From Flammeovirgaceae bacterium SG7u.111 (GTDB taxonomy: Bacteria; Bacteroidota; Bacteroidia; Cytophagales; Flammeovirgaceae), in assembly GCA_034044135.1 (NCBI GenBank), contig CP139021.1, positions 3,301,635 to 3,365,634 on the forward strand: a stretch of DNA of 64,000 nucleotides. Reading direction: 5' to 3'. The first letter of the stretch is position 1, and each line of letters opens with the position of its first letter. A model generated the notes under the pieces. It was not told where the DNA came from. It made no database searches and saw only the letters and a program-made list of their open reading frames with translations. A program made the position numbers and the translations under genes. Positions 9,025 through 16,467 of this stretch are shown here, piece by piece.

Positions 9025-10902
9025 ATGAAATACCTCCTTGTTTTTTTATTTATTCCAACTGTAGCATTTTCTCAAAATAAATCTGAAGAATTCGGCTTAA
9101 AAAGAGCTTCGGAAAAAGAATATGCTTTATACAACAAGCTGAAAGGAAAAACTACTGCCGACAATTATAAGAGTACGTTCCTGGCAGGAAGCGAAATCTA
9201 CATAGTCTTTTCTAATAAGCGTTTTTTTGAGCTGCTCTTCAGTAATAAGAACGATGGGATAGCAATAGATGTAGTTACGAAAGAGCAGTATGGTTGTGGT
9301 CAGGATATATCGTTGAAGGAAACGTCATGGCCAAACAAAGGGAGGCTATTGCCTCCTATGTACAAAGATGAGTTGCTTGAAAACAGCTATACCAGTGAAG
9401 ATGGAAGGTTTGTTGTTTATTATGGGCAATTGCCGAATGAATTTGACTTACTTAATACAGAGTGTAATTTATTGACACTGCAAAAGAACTACCTGTGCGA
9501 ATATCAAGTCTTCTCCAATGGAATTGCTGCCCACTGGAATATTTTGGAAATGGGCTTGTACAGAGATACACTTTCTGCGGATGAGGTAAAAAGGTTAGAA
9601 GTTGCTTCTTTGAAAAAAATGGAGTTTTCAATTCCTTTTGAAAAAAATCAATCCAGCTTTAGCCAAGAGGATATCCAACCTATTTACGATTCCCTAAATC
9701 TAACCAATTATACAATCAAGGAGATTCGAATCCTTGCCTACACCTCGGTGGAAGGTTCATACGAACGAAATATGGAGCTTCAAAAAGAAAGGGCAAACAG
9801 TATAGTAAAGGCTTTGCAGGCTTACCAATCCGATTCTATACGTTCAAAAGTGATTGCAAAAGAAAATTGGAGAGAGTTTGCGAAAGATATAAAAGGGACG
9901 GAGTATAAATTTTTGTTAGAGAAGCCATCAAAAGAATTAGTAAGAACTGAATTAAACAATAATAATGAGCTTTTAGCTAAGCTTGAGCCAATTCTTGAAA
10001 AACATAGAAAGGGTCTTGTTCGCCTTGTGTTAGAAAAAAGATTCTTATCAGAGCATGCAAGTCCTCAACAAATTAAAAAATACTTTGATCAAAGTATTAA
10101 AAGCAAAGACTTGCCTCAAGCAATCCATATCCAAAACATACTTTTCCTGAAAGCAAGGCATGATGAGATTCCTAACGATTTCATAGGAAAGCTAGATGTG
10201 CCTCAGGAATCTGATTTTGCACCTCTATTAAACAACTATGCGGTTTTCAATTTTGACGACGGAGTTTTTCTGTTTGATAATATCTCAGCCTTTGAAAACC
10301 TATTAAAAATTGCTCCTAATAGCCCTCAAATCATTTATAACCTGACTTCGCTAAATATACAAGCTTGGGCACTGGGGTTACCTTTTGGAGAGCATCATAA
10401 AATCAAAAAGTTAATTGACAGATTAAAAACTCTTGAGTTTGAGGCTTCACTTATCAAAAGACTTGAAATCAATTACTTAATTCTTCTAACGCAACATTAC
10501 CAACTCACCCAAGAATACGACAAGAAAAATAGAACTATACGAAGTGTATATAATACATATAAATCTCTGGATATCAGTAACCAAGAGGTGTTGAGTTTAG
10601 CAAAATATCTAGTTGCTTATCGTATGAGGCAATGGTCAGAAGAGTTGCTGTTAGAAAAACTGCAAACGCCAATCCCAGATGAAGAATTACTATTTTATTA
10701 TTTGAGCCTTACTATCCATAAAAGGGATTATTACTCAAAAGCTGACTATCAATTAATTTTAAAAAAGGTAATTGAGATAAATAAAGGAAGATTTTGCCGT
10801 TTATTCCTTCCTGTTCCGCAAGGTGGGAATACGTTCCAGCTACTTGGAGAAAAATACTTACAACATATCTATTGTAAAGAATGTAATGGCTTTGATTTTT
10901 AA
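9025..10902 (+). CDS. Secreted protein with OmpA-like segment and helical-repeat C-terminus
   Basis: A 625-residue exported protein. With the ATG at 9025 it starts with a clean signal peptide (MKYLLVFLFIPTVAFSQ); an in-frame ATG at 8995 would add ten polar residues and is less likely. Residues about 215-290 (PFEKNQSSFSQEDIQPIYDS, then RILAYTSVEGSYERNMELQK) resemble the OmpA-like peptidoglycan-binding fold: strand, helix, then a G-D/E-rich turn and the R-x3-V-x2-L helix. The remaining ~330 residues are rich in helices with TPR-like spacing. No neighbouring gene is co-oriented, so there is no operon context. It may anchor to the cell wall or sense the envelope; function unknown. Confidence 0.7.
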   Translation: MKYLLVFLFIPTVAFSQNKSEEFGLKRASEKEYALYNKLKGKTTADNYKSTFLAGSEIYIVFSNKRFFELLFSNKNDGIAIDVVTKEQYGCGQDISLKETSWPNKGRLLPPMYKDELLENSYTSEDGRFVVYYGQLPNEFDLLNTECNLLTLQKNYLCEYQVFSNGIAAHWNILEMGLYRDTLSADEVKRLEVASLKKMEFSIPFEKNQSSFSQEDIQPIYDSLNLTNYTIKEIRILAYTSVEGSYERNMELQKERANSIVKALQAYQSDSIRSKVIAKENWREFAKDIKGTEYKFLLEKPSKELVRTELNNNNELLAKLEPILEKHRKGLVRLVLEKRFLSEHASPQQIKKYFDQSIKSKDLPQAIHIQNILFLKARHDEIPNDFIGKLDVPQESDFAPLLNNYAVFNFDDGVFLFDNISAFENLLKIAPNSPQIIYNLTSLNIQAWALGLPFGEHHKIKKLIDRLKTLEFEASLIKRLEINYLILLTQHYQLTQEYDKKNRTIRSVYNTYKSLDISNQEVLSLAKYLVAYRMRQWSEELLLEKLQTPIPDEELLFYYLSLTIHKRDYYSKADYQLILKKVIEINKGRFCRLFLPVPQGGNTFQLLGEKYLQHIYCKECNGFDF

Positions 10903-10916
10903 TTAATACCCATGAA

Positions 10917-10943
10917 AAAGCCCACATCCTAGATGCGGGCTTT
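10917..10943. terminator. Bidirectional terminator
   Basis: AAAGCCC-A-CATC pairs with GATG-C-GGGCTTT with a single A/C mismatch and a three-base loop. It lies between two convergent genes and serves both. Confidence 0.7.
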
Positions 10944-10966
10944 AACTTTTAAAGTTTAAACTATTT

Positions 10967-12172
10967 TTATCCCAAAAAAGAAATCAATACCCCAGCGGCT
11001 ACTGCCGAGCCAATTACACCGGAGATGTTACTGGCCATGGCGTATTGCAACAGGTGGTTTTTTGGGTCGTGCTTTAAGGCTATTTCATTAGCTACTCGTG
11101 ATGCCATAGGTACGGCACTCAAGCCAGTTGCGCCAATCAATGGATTGATTTTTTTCTTGGCAAAAAGGTTATAAATCTTGACTGCGAAAATACCGCCTGC
11201 TATAGAAATGGCGAAAGCCAAAAATCCTCCAACAATGATCATGAGCGTTTTAGGGTTGAGGAAAGAGGTCGCTGTCATGGTTGCGCCAACGGTCAATCCT
11301 AAGAAAATAGTCGCTGCATTCATGATAGTTTTTGATGCAGCTTCGAACAAACGCTCGGTATCTGTTCCAATTTCCTTCACCAAGTTTCCGAAAAGCAACA
11401 TTCCTAGTAAAGGAACAGAAGAAGGCACTAAAAGCGCTACTACTGTGGTGAGCAAAATAGGGAAGATGATCTTCACCATTCTCAAGTTTTTGATCGGTTT
11501 GGCAGAAGGGTACAGCTTATCTTGCTGACGCATGTTGATCGTAAGCTCCGACTTGCTCATGGTAAACTTCACTACCAAAGGGATGATCACTGGCACAAGT
11601 GCCATGTACGAATAAGCTGCTATGGCAATAGGCCCTAGCAAATGCGGGGCAAGCTTGATGGTGGTAAAAATAGCCGTTGGTCCATCAGCACCGCCAATAA
11701 TTCCCAGCGAAGCCGCTTCTTTGAGTGTGAAGCCCAAGCCAATAGCTGCAAGCAACACGGAGAAAATCCCGATCTGGGCCGCTGCGCCAAACATAGCCAA
11801 GCGCAAGTTTCTGAGCATGGGACCAAAATCAGTAAGCGCACCCACGCCCATAAAAATGATGGGAGGGAGGAAGCCTGTTTTGATGAGGGCGTAGTATAAA
11901 AAGTTCATGATGCCATAGTCCTTGGCTATTTCTATCAAGGTCATGTGCATAATATTGTTGGCATCGTCCGAAGGGATAACACCCATCTGCCCGCCTGGGA
12001 AGTTGGCTAGCAACACCCCAAACCCAATGGGGATCAGGAGCAAAGGTTCAAACTTTTTGCCTATGCCCAAATAAAGCAAAACGAAGGCTATCAGCAACAT
12101 CAGAATAGAGCCTGGGTTGGCTACGATGTCGCTAAAAGCGGTCATTTTATACAAGTTCTCTAATATGTCCAT
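10967..12172 (-). CDS. oadB: Sodium-translocating decarboxylase, beta subunit
   Basis: A 401-residue integral membrane protein of the OadB/MmdB/GcdB family, which couples decarboxylation of carboxybiotin to outward sodium transport. Many hydrophobic segments are visible, with the family hallmark GGADGPTAIF (its Asp is essential in characterised OadB) and a following AYSYMALVPVIIP. I start at the ATG at 12170-12172 (MDILENLYKM, typical for the family); an upstream in-frame ATG at 12238 would add 22 polar residues. It is the last gene of oadG-oadA-oadB on the minus strand, about 80 bases after oadA, and shares a terminator with the convergent gene. Confidence 0.92.
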   Translation of the reverse strand: MDILENLYKMTAFSDIVANPGSILMLLIAFVLLYLGIGKKFEPLLLIPIGFGVLLANFPGGQMGVIPSDDANNIMHMTLIEIAKDYGIMNFLYYALIKTGFLPPIIFMGVGALTDFGPMLRNLRLAMFGAAAQIGIFSVLLAAIGLGFTLKEAASLGIIGGADGPTAIFTTIKLAPHLLGPIAIAAYSYMALVPVIIPLVVKFTMSKSELTINMRQQDKLYPSAKPIKNLRMVKIIFPILLTTVVALLVPSSVPLLGMLLFGNLVKEIGTDTERLFEAASKTIMNAATIFLGLTVGATMTATSFLNPKTLMIIVGGFLAFAISIAGGIFAVKIYNLFAKKKINPLIGATGLSAVPMASRVANEIALKHDPKNHLLQYAMASNISGVIGSAVAAGVLISFLG

Positions 12173-12252
12173 ATCTTTTGGTTCTCGGTAATGTGGATAA
12201 ATCAAGTTGAGTGAAAAAGTTGGCTGCTTTCTTTTCAAAGCAGCCCTGAAAA

Positions 12253-14151
12253 TTATTTCAACTTGATGATTACGTCATCTTCTTCAACGTCGTCGCCATC
12301 TCCGAAGCAGATATCTGCAACTACGCCGTCTTGCTCCGCCACAATTGCGTTATACACTTTCATGGATTCTATGTAGCAAACAACATCGCCATTTTTCACT
12401 TGATCGCCCACTTTCACCGCCGTTTCAGCAGATGATTTGGTCAAGAAGAATTTGCCCTCGATTGGGGCAAGCACCTCAGAAACATTCACATCTGATATAG
12501 GGGCTTGGCTCTGCCCATTGGCAGTTTGTGCAGCGGGCACAGGTGCGCTAGCAGGTGCAGCCGCATCGCCGTACGCAACATTCACCAAGAATTTCTCTCC
12601 GTTTACGTCTATGTTCAAAGTTTTTGGTTCAAAGTTGGGAACAGGAGCTGCGCTTGCCGCCGGTGCTGCTGGAGTAGTTTTAGCTTCTTTCTCATCTCTT
12701 CTTTGTGCCAAGTCCTCTTCAAAAGCTTTCTTCGCTGCACCAGATTTGTAGGCTCTGTATTGCTCAGGGTGCATCGCCAACTCCATCAATTCCTCGTCGT
12801 CTTGCCCATAGTCCCATCCGTTGTCGTCCATTTCCTTTCGGTACTTGTCCAACTCGTCTGGGTAAAGATCTTGAGGCTTTCCTGAGTAAAACTCTCTCCC
12901 TTGTTTGTTCGCTAGCTCTACTAGTTCGGGAGCAAGTTTACCTGGAAGGCTTCCTGATTTGCCAACCATCATATCCCATACATTGTCAGGAATCATACTC
13001 CAACGTTCTTTACCTTTCTCCATCTGCATCACGTTCATCAAAGCGATGTTTTTCACATATTGGCTATAAGGAGTGACCAAAGGTGGGTAGCCCATTTTAG
13101 GCCAAATATATTCTACTTCGTTGAAGAGCTTGATCAGCAATTCGTCTTGGGTAATGGATGGCTTGTTGTTTTTAGCAAACCATTTGTTGAGGCTGGCTAA
13201 GTTGTTTTCAAGGTCGGCCATTAGCGAGCCCATCATGCCACCTGGCAAACCTGGTCCGATTAATAGTGAGTTCAAGAAACGGTTTCTTGGGTTAATGTAA
13301 AAGCCAAGGAAATCATCGATAAACTCTTGGGTGAGGGCGCGGACTTTCATGTAAGCGCCCATGTCGTAATCTGGAACACTGAAGCCAGCATCTTTCAGCA
13401 ACTCGTAAGTTGTGATAAGATCGGCGTGACCTGTTCCCCAAGAAAGAGGCTCCATTCCTACATCTATGATTTCAGCTCCTGCGCGGGCAACTTCCAAGAT
13501 AGAAGCTGGTGTGAAGCCTGGGCCTGTTTGCCCGTGGTATTGAATAAGTGTATCAGGATAAGCTGCTTTTATTCCTTCTACTATTTTACCCAAAGAAACC
13601 GGACGTCCAATTCCCGCCATGTCCTTCAAGCAAATTTCGTCAGCGCCTGCTTTTATGAGTGTATCTGCCATTTCCACGTAGTAGTCAACCGTGTGGATTT
13701 TAGAATGAGTGAGGCAAAGTGCCGCTTGGGCCACCATTCCACCTTCCTTGGCATAATTAATTGAATCTATAATGTTTCGGGTATCGTTCAGCCCATCAAA
13801 TGAACGAGCTATATCCGTGCCTTGCTTTTTCTTCACTTTGAACATAAGCTTTCTTACGTCCACTGGTACAGGGCTCATTCGGATGCCGTTCAGACCTCTT
13901 TCGAGCATGTGCGTTTCAATGCCTGCATCGTTAAAAGGTTGCGTCCAATCCCTTACCGATTTGTTGGGGTTTTCTCCAAAAAGCAAATTGATTTGCTCGA
14001 AGCCCCCACCGTTGGTTTCTACCCTTGCGAAACAGCCCATATTTACTATTTCTGGGGCAACTCTTACCAATTGGTCAACTCTCGGCATATACTTGCCAGA
14101 GGATTGCCACATATCTCTATATACGAGTGAAAATCTGATATCCTTTCCCAT
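12253..14151 (-). CDS. oadA: Oxaloacetate decarboxylase-like alpha subunit (carboxyltransferase plus biotinyl domain)
   Basis: A 632-residue protein with a DRE-TIM carboxyltransferase barrel (about 5-270), the conserved PYC/OADA C-terminal domain (to about 465), an Ala/Pro-rich linker (about 490-555) and a biotinyl domain. The biotin site reads ESMKV (Lys598) instead of the usual EAMKM. In the barrel, YRDMWQS keeps the metal Asp and LKDMAG keeps the Lys expected to be carboxylated, but the metal-binding HxH (LHCH or LHTH in OadA and pyruvate carboxylase) reads IQYHGQT, so the first His is Gln. The neighbours OadG and OadB make a sodium pump the best call; the acid that is decarboxylated is uncertain because of this change. 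Confidence 0.82.
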   Translation of the reverse strand: MGKDIRFSLVYRDMWQSSGKYMPRVDQLVRVAPEIVNMGCFARVETNGGGFEQINLLFGENPNKSVRDWTQPFNDAGIETHMLERGLNGIRMSPVPVDVRKLMFKVKKKQGTDIARSFDGLNDTRNIIDSINYAKEGGMVAQAALCLTHSKIHTVDYYVEMADTLIKAGADEICLKDMAGIGRPVSLGKIVEGIKAAYPDTLIQYHGQTGPGFTPASILEVARAGAEIIDVGMEPLSWGTGHADLITTYELLKDAGFSVPDYDMGAYMKVRALTQEFIDDFLGFYINPRNRFLNSLLIGPGLPGGMMGSLMADLENNLASLNKWFAKNNKPSITQDELLIKLFNEVEYIWPKMGYPPLVTPYSQYVKNIALMNVMQMEKGKERWSMIPDNVWDMMVGKSGSLPGKLAPELVELANKQGREFYSGKPQDLYPDELDKYRKEMDDNGWDYGQDDEELMELAMHPEQYRAYKSGAAKKAFEEDLAQRRDEKEAKTTPAAPAASAAPVPNFEPKTLNIDVNGEKFLVNVAYGDAAAPASAPVPAAQTANGQSQAPISDVNVSEVLAPIEGKFFLTKSSAETAVKVGDQVKNGDVVCYIESMKVYNAIVAEQDGVVADICFGDGDDVEEDDVIIKLK

Positions 14152-14191
14152 TTTCTTTTATTTGTTGTCTTACTGATTGTGAATAATTATA

Positions 14192-14220
14192 TAAAAAAAT
14201 AGTGCCTTAGGCGGGGCACT
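14192..14220 (-). terminator. Terminator-like hairpin between oadG and oadA
   Basis: On the minus strand AGTGCC, an eight-base loop, GGCACT, then A and a run of seven T. It begins just after the oadG stop codon and precedes oadA by about 40 bases. In this position it would act as an attenuator that lowers expression of oadA and oadB relative to oadG, or as an RNA-processing end. Confidence 0.5.
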
Positions 14221-14222
14221 TG

Positions 14223-14504
14223 TTATTTCCTCTTTTCTATACTCGAAACCTTGCCCTTGCCTTGAGTTGCTATATCAACCGCGGTGACAATTGCAGCCAG
14301 CTTAGATGCTCCAATTTCTCTTTGAGGATTTACGGTAGCTACTTGGCGGACTGGAGTTAAGGGCTTGGCCTCTTCTGGGAAGAATCGGTTGACAAGGCTT
14401 ATTAGGATATTGCCCGAGACTATTACCAAAGCTAAAATAGTACCTACAGTAATCATCCCTACGGCGAGCAACATAAATGCGGAGTTGAATCCTTCTTCTA
14501 GCAT
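14223..14504 (-). CDS. oadG: Sodium-pump decarboxylase, gamma subunit
   Basis: A 93-residue protein with one transmembrane helix (about 8-33, LLAVGMITVGTILALVIV) followed by a charged, Pro-containing tail, the plan of OadG subunits that hold the alpha and beta subunits together. Identification depends strongly on its place as first gene before oadA and oadB, because gamma subunits are poorly conserved. The tail lacks the His-rich zinc-binding end seen in some enterobacterial gamma subunits. Confidence 0.8.
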   Translation of the reverse strand: MLEEGFNSAFMLLAVGMITVGTILALVIVSGNILISLVNRFFPEEAKPLTPVRQVATVNPQREIGASKLAAIVTAVDIATQGKGKVSSIEKRK

Positions 14505-14699
14505 ATTTTTGGTGGTAGGATGGTGTTTGAAAAAAATGATTTACATGGGCAAACTAGGAAAAAAGCAGGGAACTTTAAAATGATATTTATCACTTAAGAG
14601 AATTTATTTATATGATAAAACCAACATCTATCAGGAAAGAGCAAAAAAATGAGCATTCGGTAGATGTTTGGAGCCAAACACAACCCTTTTCTTGGTTGG

Positions 14700-14935
14700 C
14701 TATTCTTGTTTTTCAAGTGGTAGGCAGATTATGATAGCGGTGTCCTGCCCCAGCTCAGAGGAGATCTTGATCGTCCCCCTATGTTCTTGAGCGATCCTGA
14801 AGGCAATAGAGAGACCCAGACCAGTGCCTTCCTTAGGGGGTTTGGTCGTAAAAAAGGATCGGTGATTCTACTCAAGTTTTTCTCGCTAATTCCTATGCTC
14901 GTATCGGTATGCCAAAAAACGTCGGGTTGGCTTCA
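14700..14935 (-). pseudogene. Remnant of a histidine kinase ATPase domain
   Basis: Reading leftward from about 14935, the conceptual translation gives [18 protein letters not shown], then after a one-base slip [17 protein letters not shown], and on to CLPLEKQE and a stop at 14702-14700. These are the G1, F and G2 boxes and C-terminus of a HATPase domain, closely resembling the kinase ending at 32123 (ITDPFFTTKRPGEGTGLG). The frame is broken at a six-base A run (14850-14855), one base short of an intact frame, and an in-frame TGA precedes it at 14933-14935. No H-box or upstream part is recognisable, so this is a 3-prime scrap of a decayed gene. Confidence 0.8.
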
Positions 14936-15126
14936 AACAACTCCGACAGGGCAAATTGTTTGAGCCTTTTCTTGTGTTTGATAGTGTTTTGAAATAGTGC
15001 AAATGTTCAAAATCCTTTTGATTTTGTGCCAAGTCATTTACTCTTGAAAAGAGAAACATTAACTTGCCGCCGAAATCTATAATCATTGGAGTGTCATAAC
15101 TTCGAAAACATACACAAAAGGTTCAA

Positions 15127-16392
15127 ATGAAGATATATTACGATCAGCGAGTATTTAGGGCAAAGAGCAATTCGAGTGCGGGAGAGGTAAGCGGAGAAAC
15201 AGTTTTTGAGTATTTCCAAAGGGGAACTGTTTTGACAGGGACTTATGGCGGAGGAAGCATTAGCCAAGGGCAACTTTTAGGCAACGTCAATGAAGGTGGT
15301 AGCCTTTCTTTTATTTACCAGCACCTCAATGCCGAGGGTGAGTTCCGAACAGGCAAATGTGAATCTGTGCCAAGGCTACTTGCCGATGGTCTGGTAGAAT
15401 TGAGCGAGAAATGGGAATGGACCAGTGGTAAAAGCGGGAGTGGGGAATCCGTGTTGGAAGAATTTATCCCTGAAGTGATGAAGAAAAAGTATTTTCTCTT
15501 GGATGTATTTACCGATCGGAAGTTTGGGGGGAACCAGTTGGCGGTTTTTACCAATGGGGGAAATCTCAGTGGGGAAACTATGCAGAAGGTAGCCAAGGAA
15601 CTTAACCTTTCGGAAACGACTTTTATCCTTCCTCCTGAAAGCCTAGAAAACGATTATAAAGTACGGATTTTTACTCCGGGTAAAGAATTGCCTACGGCAG
15701 GGCATCCGACATTGGGGACTTCCCACATCATAGTCAGTGAAAAGCTAAAAATGGTAGAAGGAGAAAAGGCTGAACTTAGGTTGGAGCAAAAAGTGGGCAT
15801 GATTCCCGTTGACTTGGAACTGTCTTCTGAAGGGTTTCCACAGCGGATTACTATGGAAGCTCCTTTGCCAAATTTCTTGGATATATTTGAAGACGTGGCA
15901 CAAATGGCAGAGGTATTGAATCTCCAGCCTTCTGATATTAGATTGGCTTCCCCTATGCAACTTGTCTCTTGCGGAGTTCCATTCTTGATTGTTCCGCTCA
16001 ACAGCTTGGCAGCGGTGGAAAATTGCAAAGTCAATTCAGTAGCTTTGGAAAAGTACTTAGCCGATTTTCCTGTAACGGAGCTTCTGGTTTTTAGTACTGA
16101 AACTGTGGAGGGAAACTCAGATGTACATTGCCGCATGTTCGCCCCCGAGTTCGGTATAGTGGAAGATCCAGCCACGGGAAGTGCCAATGGACCGCTTGGT
16201 AGTTATTTGATTGAACACGAGGTTTTTCCTGTCAAAGAAGTGAATGAATTTGTAAGTGAGCAGGGTTTTGAAATGGGTAGGCCAAGTTATTTGTATCTTA
16301 CCATTGTCATGGAAAATGATAAGATAACCAAAGTGAAAGTAGGTGGGCAGAGTGTGATAATGGGTGAAGGGATGATGGAAATAAAAAGCTGA
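15127..16392 (+). CDS. PhzF-family isomerase with extra N-terminal domain
   Basis: A 421-residue fusion. Residues about 118-415 are a complete PhzF/diaminopimelate-epimerase-fold protein: MKKKYFLLDVFTDRKFGGNQ start, catalytic Glu in NLSETTF, TAGHPTLGTSH, and PATGSANGPLGSYL near the end. Residues 1-112 are a different small beta domain (FEYFQRGTVLTGTYGGGSIS, GQLLGNVNEGGSLSFIYQHL, WEWTSG, GESVLEE) that in other Bacteroidota occurs as a stand-alone protein of about 100 residues, often labelled N-acetylglutamate synthase without good support. The join is a continuous frame, with the Met of the PhzF part at residue 118. PhzF proteins isomerise or epimerise small acids; the substrate is unknown. 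Confidence 0.85.
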   Translation: MKIYYDQRVFRAKSNSSAGEVSGETVFEYFQRGTVLTGTYGGGSISQGQLLGNVNEGGSLSFIYQHLNAEGEFRTGKCESVPRLLADGLVELSEKWEWTSGKSGSGESVLEEFIPEVMKKKYFLLDVFTDRKFGGNQLAVFTNGGNLSGETMQKVAKELNLSETTFILPPESLENDYKVRIFTPGKELPTAGHPTLGTSHIIVSEKLKMVEGEKAELRLEQKVGMIPVDLELSSEGFPQRITMEAPLPNFLDIFEDVAQMAEVLNLQPSDIRLASPMQLVSCGVPFLIVPLNSLAAVENCKVNSVALEKYLADFPVTELLVFSTETVEGNSDVHCRMFAPEFGIVEDPATGSANGPLGSYLIEHEVFPVKEVNEFVSEQGFEMGRPSYLYLTIVMENDKITKVKVGGQSVIMGEGMMEIKS

Positions 16393-16467
16393 TGGTTAGC
16401 AGTGTAGGGAATGATTTATATTTATACTCTTCTTTAAAGAGTAAAACCCAAAGAATATCAATTAGTT

